Assembly (NCBI GenBank): GCA_945875135.1
Contig: CAMCJO010000017.1
Location: forward strand, 1-13,822
Direction of reading: 5' to 3'
From: an uncultured Porphyromonas sp.
GTDB taxonomy: Bacteria > Bacteroidota > Bacteroidia > Bacteroidales > Porphyromonadaceae
DNA: 13,822 bases
The notes under the pieces were generated by a model, which saw nothing but the letters and a program-made list of their open reading frames with translations, was not told the DNA's origin and ran no database searches. How positions within the stretch are numbered: position 1 is the stretch's first letter; every line of letters starts with the position of its first letter. Shown here one piece after another: positions 1 through 7,867 of the stretch. A program made the translations under genes and the position numbers.

Positions 1-38
1 GTGCGAACCTCAATCCCGAAAGGCTGGGCTAAGCTATA

Positions 39-70
39 TTTTGGGGGGCGAATAGTTTTTTGTACCTTTG
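39..70 (+). promoter_or_regulatory. Bacteroidota-type promoter for tRNA-Arg
   Basis: A TTTTG at 39-43 serves as the -33 element and TACCTTTG at 63-70 as the -7 element, with 19 bp between TTG and the -7 box. This matches the TTTG/TAnnTTTG pattern of the Bacteroidota primary sigma factor. Transcription would start near 76-80, leaving a leader of about 85 nt before the tRNA at 163, to be removed by RNase P. The leader contains a small hairpin, CGACC/GGTCG, around 124-141. No protein gene starts between this promoter and the tRNA. Confidence 0.7.
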
Positions 71-162
71 TCGAGCCGTAGCGGTAATGCGCACGTGCAA
101 GACGTATCAGCTACCTCTTGACACGACCGACGTGAGGTCGCGCTGTGATAACATATAATATA

Positions 163-236
163 GGTCGAGTAGCTCAGCTGGATAGAGCAACTGCCTTCTA
201 AGCAGTAGGTCTTGGGTTCGAATCCCAACTCGATCA
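163..236 (+). tRNA. tRNA-Arg (anticodon UCU)
   Basis: The complete cloverleaf can be folded by eye. The acceptor stem GGTCGAG (163-169) pairs with CTCGATC (229-235), with one G-U pair. The D arm is GCTC...GAGC, the anticodon stem is ACTGC/GCAGT with loop CTTCTAA, and the T arm is TTGGG-TTCGAAT-CCCAA. The loop puts TCT at the anticodon, so the tRNA reads AGA (and AGG by wobble) as arginine. The discriminator is A236. The 3' CCA is not encoded (the sequence continues CAC), so it must be added by the CCA-adding enzyme. A good promoter lies about 90 bp upstream. Confidence 0.96.
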
Positions 237-470
237 CACGTTGCGTAGACTCTAGCCTTGAGCGCGCTTCTTATTGTTCTGTATCCCCTGTCGCAAGGGC
301 TTTCCCGCCTAGTCGCTGGGGACTTCACCATATCTATATAAGGTCATAAGCTAGGGGCTTTTCTCACGCTCTCATACTAAGGTGTTGACGGTAGACGATC
401 GGTCTTGAGTCCAGGCAATGGAGGCGATGGGTGCCTATGGTCTATGTGCAGATTTGAAGAGTAAAAGGAT
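237..470. other. Intergenic region between tRNA-Arg and the BatE-like gene
   Basis: I see no convincing gene here. A C/G-rich stretch at about 284-334 can fold imperfectly (TCCCC near 285 against GGGGA near 328, with an inner AGGG/CCC), and AAGC/GCTT followed by TTTT at 348-362 is a very weak terminator-like hairpin. Either could end the tRNA transcript, but neither is a textbook terminator. CAGATTTG at 449-456 resembles a -7 box (TAnnTTTG) with one mismatch, but no matching -33 element lies 19-21 bp upstream. AAAAGGAT at 463-470 directly precedes the next start codon and could act as a ribosome binding site. Confidence 0.4.
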
Positions 471-1310
471 ATGATAGTACGACATAGAGGCTGTAAGTTA
501 GGGTGTGGTGTGATGATGATGCTTCTTGTGGAGCTCCTCGCACTATGCGCTTGTAGTCGTGCTAATCTCGCCGAGGGTACGCAGCCCGAAGCTCTTGTGC
601 AGGCGGACGCTGCTTATGCTGCTGGTCGTTACGAACAGGCTGCCGAGATGTATCGCCATCTGGCTCAGGAGTCTGAGGGACAAGAGAGCCTGCAGAGTCT
701 CTGCTACTATCGTGCTGGTGCTGCTTACAATGAGGTGGAGCAGAGGGGGCGAGCGATCCTGAACTACCGCAGAGCCTTGCTACTAGCTCCCGACTATTCA
801 GAGGCACGGCACAATCTGCGTCTCGTTGAGGAGGCGAGGATGAATATGCCCGCCATGGAGTACCCGATCGTGCGTCGCTGGGGTGATGCGTGCGCTTATG
901 CCATCTCTATGAACGGCTGGCTCGTTCCATCAATTGTGCTTTTTGTGGGGAGCCTAGTCACTGGCTTGGCTTTCGTCCTAGGTCGCTCCAGGCGAGTGCG
1001 GCGAGGATCGTTTTATGCGATGCTGGCTCTGATCGTCTTGTGGGGCTGCACCTTGCTCATGATACTACATCGTCGTCACTACGATCAGCAGACAGATGTG
1101 GCGGTACTCTGCGGTGTCAAGGCGTCGCTCTATGCTCTGGAGGATGATCCGTCCGTAGCTACCCCGATGATGGAGCTGTATGACGGTGCTGAGATGTGTA
1201 TCGATGTCGAGGATCGTGGTCAAGCTTACCTAGCGGTGACCCTGCCTGATGGCATCTCCGGACAAATAGCCCGTACGGCTATCGAAAAGGTCGTCAGTGC
1301 CCAAAAGTAA
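471..1310 (+). CDS. batE: BatE-like TPR and SH3-domain membrane protein
   Basis: A 279-residue protein. The N-terminus has a basic start and a hydrophobic segment (about 15-28) ending in Leu-Ala-Leu-Cys-Ala-Cys, which looks like a signal peptide with a possible lipobox (Cys26 or Cys28). Two TPR-like helical repeats follow at about 41-122. Then come two membrane segments (about 151-170 and 181-200) separated by a basic loop, and a C-terminal domain (about 208-272) resembling a bacterial SH3 domain. This order is that of BatE proteins from the Bacteroides aerotolerance (bat) operon, which are thought to work at the membrane with BatA-D and a MoxR ATPase. Those partners are not next to it here; a tRNA gene lies upstream. 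An AAAAGGAT sequence supports the start at 471, although three Met codons at residues 15-17 are alternatives. The family call is fairly good; the exact role is inferred. Confidence 0.72.
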   Translation: MIVRHRGCKLGCGVMMMLLVELLALCACSRANLAEGTQPEALVQADAAYAAGRYEQAAEMYRHLAQESEGQESLQSLCYYRAGAAYNEVEQRGRAILNYRRALLLAPDYSEARHNLRLVEEARMNMPAMEYPIVRRWGDACAYAISMNGWLVPSIVLFVGSLVTGLAFVLGRSRRVRRGSFYAMLALIVLWGCTLLMILHRRHYDQQTDVAVLCGVKASLYALEDDPSVATPMMELYDGAEMCIDVEDRGQAYLAVTLPDGISGQIARTAIEKVVSAQK

Positions 1311-1332
1311 AAACAGCAAAAGTGAAAACAGA

Positions 1333-1359
1333 GGAGTGCCTCAGCTGGTAAAGCACTCC
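1333..1359 (+). other. Stem-loop between batE-like and PAP2 genes
   Basis: GGAGTGC at 1333-1339 pairs perfectly with GCACTCC at 1353-1359 around a 13-nt loop, and the outer bases can extend the stem with a mismatch. No T-run follows, so it is not a standard terminator. It lies 23 nt before the ATG of the PAP2 gene and could set mRNA stability or processing between two co-transcribed genes. The loop and right arm resemble a tRNA D arm (CTCAGCTGGTAAAGC). Confidence 0.5.
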
Positions 1360-1382
1360 CTCATGATAGAAGGATAGAAACT

Positions 1383-2087
1383 ATGGTTGAGCAGTTAGCA
1401 CTCTGGGAGCGAGACACTTTTTTAGCCATCAATGCGGCGCACACGCCTTATTGGGACGCTTTTATGTATCTCATCTCTTCGCGCTGGCCGTGGATCGCCG
1501 TTGCTTTCGGACTAGTCATCTTTCTTTTTGCCAAGAAGCCGCTTCGTGAGTCGATCCTCCTCGTTTTGATGATTGCTCTTTTGATTACCGTAGCCGACCA
1601 ACTCTCCAGCGGCTTGATCAAGCCTTACTTCGAGCGGCTGCGACCCTCTTACCATCCACTTACGGCAGACTTAGTGCAGTCGGTCTACGGCTACAAAGCG
1701 TGGGGCTACGGCTTCATCTCAGGGCATGCGACGAACTTTATGGCACTGGCGATGTTTACCGCCCTGGCCTTCCGCAATCGTTGGTACACGGCGGTGGTCT
1801 TCGCGCTGGCACTGACCACAGCTTATAGTCGCATCTATCTAGGCGTGCACTTTATCACAGACGTGGTGCCTGGCACTTGTGTGGGGCTGCTGCTGGGGTA
1901 TCTCGTCTATCTGTTCTATCGCTGGCTACGTGTCAAGCTCTACAACGTACACCCCTCGGAGCCTCAGAGTCGTCTCTGCGCCTCCACGATCGGATATCTG
2001 ACCGCATTCTTTTGCGTCTTTATCCTCTTCCTATTTGCTTTTGCCGGCGAGCTGATGGGCGTGATGAAAGGGCAGGCGGGCTGGTAG
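1383..2087 (+). CDS. PAP2-family membrane phosphatase
   Basis: A 234-residue polytopic membrane protein with the three phosphatidic acid phosphatase type 2 motifs. Motif 1 is K80-x6-R87-P88. Motif 2 is Ser113-Gly114-His115, preceded by Ile where Pro is usual. Motif 3 is S149-R150-x5-H156-x3-D160. His115 and His156 are the expected catalytic residues. About five to six hydrophobic segments are visible (near 35-50, 57-78, 118-130, 135-148, 162-180 and 204-223). The family dephosphorylates lipid phosphates such as undecaprenyl pyrophosphate, phosphatidic acid or phosphatidylglycerol phosphate at the membrane; which substrate applies cannot be read here. The start is supported by AAGGA at 1370-1374, 8 nt before the ATG. 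It probably shares a transcript with the BatE-like gene 72 bp upstream, and it converges on the next gene with only 5 bp between stops. Confidence 0.88.
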   Translation: MVEQLALWERDTFLAINAAHTPYWDAFMYLISSRWPWIAVAFGLVIFLFAKKPLRESILLVLMIALLITVADQLSSGLIKPYFERLRPSYHPLTADLVQSVYGYKAWGYGFISGHATNFMALAMFTALAFRNRWYTAVVFALALTTAYSRIYLGVHFITDVVPGTCVGLLLGYLVYLFYRWLRVKLYNVHPSEPQSRLCASTIGYLTAFFCVFILFLFAFAGELMGVMKGQAGW

Positions 2088-2092
2088 CCGGC

Positions 2093-2824
2093 TTACTTAA
2101 AGTGAAAGTAGTGGGAGAGACGCACGCTGTCATCCCGATTGAACTCCTCCAAGCTCATAATGCGGTGCCACGAATCTAGGGTGCCGTTCTTGCGAATGCT
2201 CCTTGCTAGAGCTGCCTGCTGCCGGTAGTTGAGGTAGGGGTGTGAGGGGATGCTGTCACTACGCAGAGCGTCAAAGGGGGTACTGTAATTCTTTATGCCA
2301 ATATAGAAGAAGGGCTTGATGCGCTGGTAACGATCAGGCTCCATGCCGAAGACCTCTTGCAGCTGCAGTACCGTGTAGTACCCGCCTAGCTGGTCGCGAT
2401 ACCTCACAATGCGTCTAGCAAAGCTGGGGCCAATGCCGGGCACTTGTTGCAGTGCCAAAGTGTCGGCACCATTAAGGTCTATGCGTTGTTCCTCGTGGAG
2501 CTTCGGCTGGGAGCTGTACTGCTGTCGCTCAGGCGCACCGACGTAGTCTGCCGATAGCTCGACCCCTTGAGAGGCGTTACTTACATCTTTACGTGACTTG
2601 TCAGGCTGTACAGGTGGTGCATAAGTACCCCTGTTGGCCTGTTTTTGTATGGAGTCTATGGCTAGGGCACCTATTTGCTCGCTTATCGTCTGCCCCGCCA
2701 GAGGGGCGAGCGACTGAGCATTGTAGTTGTTGTCCCAGAGTACCTTGCCGATAGCCGCCAGTATGATGAGGCTAACGGCTATCAGCACCCAGGTCTCTGT
2801 GCGTCCTCTCTTGAAGCTATTCAT
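2093..2824 (-). CDS. Membrane-anchored helix-hairpin-helix protein
   Basis: A 243-residue protein. A short basic N-terminus is followed by one membrane segment (about 11-29), placing the rest outside the cytoplasmic membrane as a single-pass protein. A low-complexity linker runs to about 112. A ComEA-like helix-hairpin-helix pair follows: Asp117-Leu-Asn with the hairpin [12 protein letters not shown] at about 128-139, then a second unit at about 146-175 with [15 protein letters not shown]. Another helix-hairpin-helix-like unit starts at HPYLNYRQ (about 195-202). Such domains usually bind DNA without sequence specificity; whether this one does is unknown, and Bacteroidota proteins of this shape are mostly uncharacterised. 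It is the last gene of a four-gene minus-strand operon. Its ATG overlaps the 3' end of the ATPase gene by 8 nt (2817-2824), suggesting translational coupling. Confidence 0.8.
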   Translation of the reverse strand: MNSFKRGRTETWVLIAVSLIILAAIGKVLWDNNYNAQSLAPLAGQTISEQIGALAIDSIQKQANRGTYAPPVQPDKSRKDVSNASQGVELSADYVGAPERQQYSSQPKLHEEQRIDLNGADTLALQQVPGIGPSFARRIVRYRDQLGGYYTVLQLQEVFGMEPDRYQRIKPFFYIGIKNYSTPFDALRSDSIPSHPYLNYRQQAALARSIRKNGTLDSWHRIMSLEEFNRDDSVRLSHYFHFK

Positions 2825-3509
2825 GCTGGTCGGGAGCGTACGTGTCGGCTATGATGCGCCCATCTTGTAGTGAGAGGGTGCGGTCGGCTCTCTGCGCAAA
2901 GTTTTCGTCGTGTGTCACGATCAGGAAGGTCTGTCCGAGCTGATCTCGTAGCTCGAAGAATAGCTCGATGAGCTCCTCCTTGCGCTGTGTGTCTAGGCTC
3001 CCCGACGGTTCGTCGGCTAGGATCAGCGTGGGGCGATTGATCAGGGCACGCGCTACGGCTGTGCGCTGCTTCTCACCTCCCGAGAGCTGTGCCGGGCGGT
3101 GCTTAAGACGATCGGCCAGCCCGAGCTGTGTGAGTAGCTGCTCCGCTTCGCTGAGTGCTTGTCGCTTGCTCATGCCAGCGATCATAGCCGGGATGGCTAC
3201 ATTTTCAGCAGCCGTGAACTCAGGCAGCAACTGGTGAAACTGAAAGACGAAGCCAATCTGCTTATTGCGAAAGTGTGCCTGCTTCTGGGCTGAGAGGGCA
3301 AAAGGATTGACCCCGCCGATCGATAGCTCTCCCTTGTCCGGCTTGAGCAGCGTCCCGATGATCTGTAGGAGCGTCGTCTTGCCCGCACCGCTAGGACCGA
3401 CGATAGAGGTTATCTCCCCCTGATGTATCGAGAGAGTTATCTCTTTGAGTATTTGTAGCGAGCCAAAGGACTTGCAGATAGAGTCTAGAGTGACGAGAGG
3501 CGTGGGCAT
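2817..3509 (-). CDS. lolD: LolD-like ABC transporter ATP-binding protein
   Basis: A 230-residue ABC ATPase with all motifs in place: Walker A GPSGAGKT (38-45), Q-loop Gln90, signature LSGGE (142-146), Walker B LILADE (162-167) and H-loop His200. Length and sequence style fit the LolD/MacB/FtsE-type subfamily, in which ATP hydrolysis drives a membrane partner to release lipoproteins to the outer membrane or to perform similar mechanical work. No LolC/LolE-type permease lies in this window, so the partner is presumably encoded elsewhere and the lolD symbol is tentative. It sits 14 bp downstream of tcdA and overlaps the helix-hairpin-helix gene by 8 nt, inside a compact operon. No unusual residues were seen. 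Confidence 0.85.
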   Translation of the reverse strand: MPTPLVTLDSICKSFGSLQILKEITLSIHQGEITSIVGPSGAGKTTLLQIIGTLLKPDKGELSIGGVNPFALSAQKQAHFRNKQIGFVFQFHQLLPEFTAAENVAIPAMIAGMSKRQALSEAEQLLTQLGLADRLKHRPAQLSGGEKQRTAVARALINRPTLILADEPSGSLDTQRKEELIELFFELRDQLGQTFLIVTHDENFAQRADRTLSLQDGRIIADTYAPDQHE

Positions 3510-3523
3510 AAGCTTAGTCGTTT

Positions 3524-4279
3524 TTACTGAGGAGTAGAGAGGTCTTGTAGTACGTAGGCTGCCATGTGAAGGCCAAAGAGCTGGGGCATGTAAGAGATTG
3601 TCCCGACGATGCTGCGTTTGTTCTGATCGCTGTGAGGTAGGGCACGTATAGCCTCCTCGCGCGACGGCTCGCTACTGTATACGCATGGCGTGGTAAAGAC
3701 GGCACGTGGTGCCTCTAGCTGGCGAAGCCGCTTGCGTACGAAGCGTGCCAGGGCGCAGATATGCGTCTTGCTCATCGGAGCGACGGAGACCTGCCGTGGA
3801 TCTAGCTTAGCACCCGCACCCATAGTGCTGATGATCGGGATGCCCAGCTGATGCGCAGCGAGGAGCAGTTCGCACTTAGGCGTGAGCGTATCGATGCAGT
3901 CTAGTATATAGTCGTAGTGATGTGTAGCGAGGAGCGTGGGGATGTTGTCGCCCGTGAGATAGGCCGCATGCCTCTCCACCACTATGTCTGGATTAATCCG
4001 ATGCAGTAGCTCCTCCACGACCTCCACCTTAGGACGCCCTATGGTATCTCTAAAGGCTATCACCTGGCGATTGATATTCGTCTCATCGACCTTGTCGTGA
4101 TCTACGAGCGTAAAGCGACCGATGCCAGAGCGCGCCAAGAGTTCGCACGCCTTGCTTCCCACACCGCCTAGTCCCACGATGAGGATGTGCTTGTCGGCGA
4201 GGCGTCGCAACGTCTCGCTCCCGAGGAGTAGCTCCGTACGCTCCAGCCAGTGAGGCACGCCGTCCATAGGTGTCGTCAT
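3524..4279 (-). CDS. tcdA: tRNA threonylcarbamoyladenosine dehydratase (TcdA/CsdL)
   Basis: A 251-residue E1-like (ThiF/MoeB fold) enzyme. The nucleotide-binding loop is GLGGVGS (36-42), with Asp60 at the end of strand 2 and the adenylating motif NINRQ at 68-72. D127-CID and a region with Cys199 near PCVYSSEP follow. TcdA uses ATP to cyclise t6A to ct6A at position 37 of ANN-decoding tRNAs in the cytoplasm. The length fits TcdA rather than longer MoeB or UBA proteins, and no ThiS/MoaD partner is nearby. The gene starts 9 bp after the mltG stop and ends 14 bp before the ATPase gene, so it is clearly operonic. An in-frame Met at residue 5 is an alternative start. Confidence in the family is high. 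Confidence 0.9.
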   Translation of the reverse strand: MTTPMDGVPHWLERTELLLGSETLRRLADKHILIVGLGGVGSKACELLARSGIGRFTLVDHDKVDETNINRQVIAFRDTIGRPKVEVVEELLHRINPDIVVERHAAYLTGDNIPTLLATHHYDYILDCIDTLTPKCELLLAAHQLGIPIISTMGAGAKLDPRQVSVAPMSKTHICALARFVRKRLRQLEAPRAVFTTPCVYSSEPSREEAIRALPHSDQNKRSIVGTISYMPQLFGLHMAAYVLQDLSTPQ

Positions 4280-4288
4280 CAGGTGCCG

Positions 4289-5404
4289 TTACTCTGTGAT
4301 GCCCCGCTCATCTAGAGCCTTCTGATAAGCTCTAGCATTGCGCATGTGCTCAGCATAATTAGCCGCAAAAGCGTGATGCCCCGAGAAGTCTGCCCGAGCA
4401 CACATATAGAGGTAATCGTGCGGCGTGTGATGCAGCACAGCATCCAGCGTCGTCATCTGTGGATAGCGGATAGGACCTGGCGGGAGACCCTTATATTTAT
4501 AGGTGTTGTAGGGCGAGTCAGCCTTGAGTAGCTCGCCACCGATACGCTGCGCCGTGAAGTTGCCCGTAGCAAACTTAAGCGTCGGGTCGGCCTGCAGCGC
4601 CATACCCTTGCGCAGGCGATTGATGTAAAGCCCCGCAATGTCACCGTACTCGTCCGTCTTGCTCGACTCCTCCTCGACGATCGAAGCTATGATCGAGACC
4701 TCTACCGGCGTGAGTCCTATCTCCTGAGCCAGTGCCGTACGCTTCTGATCCCAAAACTTGTGGTAGCTCTGCTCATACTTGTGCAGCAACTCTTTGGGGG
4801 ATACATTCCAGTAGACCTCGTGCGTGTCTGGGAGAAACATACAGCGTATCGTCTCAGTCGTGAAGCCTAGCGAATCGCAGTAGACCGAGTCGCGCAGTAG
4901 CGTGCGAAGCTCATCGGCGCTCATCTCCAGGGGAGCCGTCAGCTTGTCGATCAGCTCCTCCTGCGTACGGATAGAGGAGAAAGAGAGCCTGACTGGTGTC
5001 TGAGCGCCATACTTGATCGTCTTGCAGATCGAGAGGATGCTCATGTTAGGGCTTAGCCGGTAGCGACCCGGGCGCAGTCTCTCCTCGATGCGTACGAGGC
5101 GAGCCACGCTACGGAGCAGGGTCGGGTTCTTGATCTCTAGCTCCTTTGTGATAGTCGTCATCAGCGCCTCGCTACTGGTCGTGTCCGTGATGTAAGCGTA
5201 GCACTCCTGCTGACTCGTGCGCCCCGCAGGACGGAGTAGTAGGTAAGCAGCCCACGAGAGTAGGAGCAGTATGACGATGAGTAGCGTCGAGCGTATCCAC
5301 GTATGTGTGCGTCTAGGCGACCCATGGTGACGACTCCGGTGCGAAGTGTCATTGAAGTATGAGGGACGCCATTGTTTAGATCTAGATCTGCGACTGCGTG
5401 ACAT
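4289..5404 (-). CDS. mltG: MltG endolytic peptidoglycan transglycosylase
   Basis: A 371-residue YceG-like protein. A strongly basic, Ser/Arg/His-rich cytoplasmic tail (1-38) precedes one membrane segment (about 39-57), and the rest faces the periplasm. A LysM-like part (about 68-135, including RPGRYRL) is followed by the catalytic domain. The active-site motif ASIVEEES puts the catalytic glutamate at Glu244, equivalent to E. coli Glu218. Further hallmarks are INRL (261-264), LQADPT (270-275) and YNTY-KYKGLPPGPI (299-312). MltG cleaves nascent glycan strands and sets their length. It is the first gene of the minus-strand operon with tcdA, the LolD-like ATPase and the helix-hairpin-helix gene. 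No clear TAnnTTTG promoter is visible between it and the hairpin at 5448-5508, so it may partly depend on read-through from the DUF349 gene. Confidence 0.93.
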   Translation of the reverse strand: MSRSRRSRSKQWRPSYFNDTSHRSRHHGSPRRTHTWIRSTLLIVILLLLSWAAYLLLRPAGRTSQQECYAYITDTTSSEALMTTITKELEIKNPTLLRSVARLVRIEERLRPGRYRLSPNMSILSICKTIKYGAQTPVRLSFSSIRTQEELIDKLTAPLEMSADELRTLLRDSVYCDSLGFTTETIRCMFLPDTHEVYWNVSPKELLHKYEQSYHKFWDQKRTALAQEIGLTPVEVSIIASIVEEESSKTDEYGDIAGLYINRLRKGMALQADPTLKFATGNFTAQRIGGELLKADSPYNTYKYKGLPPGPIRYPQMTTLDAVLHHTPHDYLYMCARADFSGHHAFAANYAEHMRNARAYQKALDERGITE

Positions 5405-5442
5405 AGAGTAAGAGTCTAATCAGTTAGTAAAGACGGGCGGGT

Positions 5443-5516
5443 AAAGCAGTACCCACAAGGGATGATGTGCACACTCATAGCGAAGTGGCGTCTCCTCTTG
5501 TGGGTACTTCCTTTTT
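5443..5516. terminator. Long inverted repeat between DUF349 gene and mltG
   Basis: AGTACCCACAAG at 5448-5459 is perfectly complementary to CTTGTGGGTACT at 5497-5508, with a 37-nt loop. A small internal loop allows AAAG (5443-5446) to add four more pairs with CTTT (5511-5514). On the plus strand the stem is followed by CCTTTTTG. On the minus strand, which carries the flanking genes, it is followed only by GCTTTACC, a poor U-run. It begins 38 nt after the DUF349 stop and ends about 44 nt before the mltG start. It probably ends or attenuates DUF349 transcription, but the T-run is on the wrong strand for an ideal terminator. Processing or attenuation of a shared transcript is an alternative. Confidence 0.55.
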
Positions 5517-5546
5517 GTCATAGCATAGGGGAGAGCAGGCTAGGCT

Positions 5547-7556
5547 TTACTCCTCCTTACCCTGCTCAGGAGCCTCAGCGGGTGCGTCAGTCTCCTGCTG
5601 CGCTCTCTGCTCCCTACGTATATCACGTAGCTTGAGGTCTAGCTCGTCGATCTCTTGCTGCATCGAGTCACAACGCTCCTCCAGCATCTTGAGCAGGTTC
5701 TCGCCTGCGCTGCTCGTCACACTCAGGCGCTCCTTGTTGTTGCTATAAGTCTGCAGATCGCTCTCCAGCTGCTCCTTGCGGCGCTGTATGCGATCATACT
5801 CCTCACCATAAGGACTCGTCGGACCGAAGTTGCGACGGTTATTGTTGCGGTTACCACGTCTGTCGCCACGAGGCTTGTCGCTAGCTCTCAGCTTATTGAA
5901 GAAAGCATCCATCTGCTCCTTCAGCTCATCCTGTAGCTTACGGCGCGTCTTGCGAGGCATGTAGCCCAGCTGGTTAAAGTCTCGCTGCAGCGTCACTGCC
6001 TCCTCACGATCCGCATCGCTCGGAGATTCGATAGCGGCGAGCTCATGTGCACGAGCTAAGAGCTGCTTAGCCGTAGCTACCGACTCCTTGCTCTCCTCAC
6101 GCTGTGCCTGATAGAGAGCTTTGTGATGCGTGTAGTAAGTGTCGCACGCCTCACGGAAGCGCTTGAAGAGAGCCTGGTGCTTGTTCGTGTGGATCATCTC
6201 GTTCCACTCCGTCTGCAGCTCCTGTATGCGGCTATGTCCCTCAGGCCAACGCTCCTCAGCGACGATCTGCTCGATCTCCTCGATGATGGCACGCTTGCGG
6301 TCGCCCTGCTCGCTGATCTGCTTGTTGCGGTCACGCATGAACTCCTTGCGCTTGTCAAAGAAGATGTCACACGCCGTCCTAAAGTGCAGGTATAGCTCCT
6401 CGCTCACCGCACGAGGCACACGACCAGTCTTACGCCACTGCGTCTGCAGCTCCTTGATCTGGTCCGTGTAGGTGCGCCAATCCTTAAAGGTATGTATATC
6501 GTTCGGGTTGATCGCCTCGATCTGCGTGATGATACCCCGCTTGATCGCTTCGTTCTCACCCTCCTGCGTACGCTGCTGGTTGCGATACTCCTGGTTGTTG
6601 CTGTTGATCTTGGCCGAAAGCTCTTGGAACTGCTTCCACAGATCCTTGCGAAGCTCCTTAGCCACAGGCCCCACGTCGCGCCAGCGGTGGTGTAGATCTT
6701 GCAATTCGCGAGCAGCCTGCGTCACATCGGCAGACTCGGCCAGCTCATTAGCACGCTGTATGATCAGCTCCTTAGCCTCCAGATTCTTCTTGAAGTCATA
6801 GTCGCGAAACTCGTTGTTGATCTGCTGCAGGTCGTAAAACTCCTCCCTAAGATGCTCAAACTCACCCTGTATCTGGCGCATATCCCCAGGAGGCACAGCA
6901 CCCGTATTGTGCCAGCTCTCCGTGATCTCACGGTACTCCTTGCTGATGATGCTAAAGCTCTCGCTCGACGAGAGCAGCTTACGCAACCGCTCCACGAGCT
7001 CACGCTTGATCGTTAGGTTAGCCTTCTGCTCCTCAGCTATCTCCTCCTGGCGCTTGCGATTGCGCTCCTTAAAGTCATTGAGTAGCTCTTTGAGACGTAT
7101 CTCCTGCGCCTCAGCGTCTGCACGTAGCTTAGCGTTCTCCTCCGAAACCGTGTTCAGGTAGCTATTCATCTTGCTGTAGAAGACATTCTTGTAGCGATCG
7201 ATGATAGAGCGTGGAGGCAGCTCGCCGCTCTGTAGCAGGAGCACCACATCGTCCGTGATCTGTGCGCAGCTCATCTTAGCGATGTCTGCATCGCTCTTGT
7301 TGAGGAGCTCCTGATACTGTCGCTCCTCCTCCGATAGCTCGGCCGGCGCCGTCGTCTCAGCTTGAATCGTCTCGGTGGTCTCCTCCGCAGCGACAGACTG
7401 CTCTGGAGTCGTCTCAGCCACCGCCTCGGGCGATGGAGAGGTCTCTGGAGTGCTTGTCGGGGATGTCGTCGCTTCCTGCGTCGATGGTGTGGTAGTCGTC
7501 TGGTCGAGAGCAGAGGTCTGCTCTGTGTTGTTCACTTCTTGTGGGATAAGATTCAT
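5547..7556 (-). CDS. DUF349-repeat protein
   Basis: A 669-residue, mostly helical, highly charged protein. Residues 1-75 are a Thr/Pro/Glu/Gln-rich acidic tail of low complexity. From about 135 onward there are coiled-coil stretches and a series of DUF349 units of about 70-80 residues. These are centred on Trp215 (WHNTG), Trp292 (WRDVG), Trp374 (WRKTG), Trp451 (WNEM) and a degenerate fifth unit near 527-533 (FNQLGYMP). A basic Arg/Asn/Gly-rich segment (about 562-576) and a final coiled coil (about 586-655) follow, ending in an acidic tail. No membrane segment or signal is present, so it should be cytoplasmic. The molecular function is not established to my knowledge; the basic segment hints at nucleic-acid contact, which is inference. 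It has its own -7 element at 7664-7671 and no clear Shine-Dalgarno sequence. Confidence 0.88.
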   Translation of the reverse strand: MNLIPQEVNNTEQTSALDQTTTTPSTQEATTSPTSTPETSPSPEAVAETTPEQSVAAEETTETIQAETTAPAELSEEERQYQELLNKSDADIAKMSCAQITDDVVLLLQSGELPPRSIIDRYKNVFYSKMNSYLNTVSEENAKLRADAEAQEIRLKELLNDFKERNRKRQEEIAEEQKANLTIKRELVERLRKLLSSSESFSIISKEYREITESWHNTGAVPPGDMRQIQGEFEHLREEFYDLQQINNEFRDYDFKKNLEAKELIIQRANELAESADVTQAARELQDLHHRWRDVGPVAKELRKDLWKQFQELSAKINSNNQEYRNQQRTQEGENEAIKRGIITQIEAINPNDIHTFKDWRTYTDQIKELQTQWRKTGRVPRAVSEELYLHFRTACDIFFDKRKEFMRDRNKQISEQGDRKRAIIEEIEQIVAEERWPEGHSRIQELQTEWNEMIHTNKHQALFKRFREACDTYYTHHKALYQAQREESKESVATAKQLLARAHELAAIESPSDADREEAVTLQRDFNQLGYMPRKTRRKLQDELKEQMDAFFNKLRASDKPRGDRRGNRNNNRRNFGPTSPYGEEYDRIQRRKEQLESDLQTYSNNKERLSVTSSAGENLLKMLEERCDSMQQEIDELDLKLRDIRREQRAQQETDAPAEAPEQGKEE

Positions 7557-7663
7557 TTTCGAGATGATTCTAGATGTATAACTAATATCGAGGAGTCGCC
7601 GTATGCGTCAGCGCAACCGTACCAGCTCCTCGTCTGCTCATTCAGCTAATGCTGCTCTGAATG

Positions 7664-7671
7664 CAAAGATA
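7664..7671 (-). promoter_or_regulatory. -7 element for the DUF349 gene
   Basis: Read on the minus strand the sequence is TATCTTTG, followed by CA, a perfect TAnnTTTG box. No TTG lies at the ideal 19-21 bp upstream; that position reads GTCCC. The promoter is therefore a -7-only or activated one. The expected transcript start near 7655-7660 gives a leader of about 100 nt before the ATG at 7556. The direct repeat TGGAAAGTT (minus-strand reading, two copies 11 bp apart at 7713-7732) lies about 40-60 bp upstream of the -7 box and could be an activator site. Confidence 0.55.
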
Positions 7672-7867
7672 ACTAATTCTTCGCGATTGGGGGACTATTT
7701 GCGCAAAGTGTCAACTTTCCAAAAACTTTCCAGCCTTGGGCAAAAGCTAAGACGCCCTCCCCAGAGCCATGCGAATCAGCCCTCTACTCGCCACGCTTAC
7801 GACCGCCATCCATCGGCTTTCGTGTAGACGGGAGGACGCGTAGACGAAGTCATTCGTGCGGGTTGCG

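Noticed and set aside
34..331. Two overlapping minus-strand open frames across the start of the window
   Set aside because: They run antisense through a clear tRNA gene and its promoter, and their translations show no recognisable domain; they are chance frames.
348..362. Terminator after the tRNA (AAGC/GCTT then TTTT)
   Set aside because: The stem is only 4 bp, too weak to list as a terminator; it is mentioned only in the intergenic description.
1340..1354. Possible tRNA fragment between the BatE-like and PAP2 genes
   Set aside because: Only a D-arm-like string is present; no acceptor, anticodon or T arm can be folded around it.
7603..7827. Small plus-strand open frame in the DUF349/hsdM gap
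   Set aside because: It overlaps the DUF349 promoter, has low-complexity translation and no recognisable domain or ribosome binding site.
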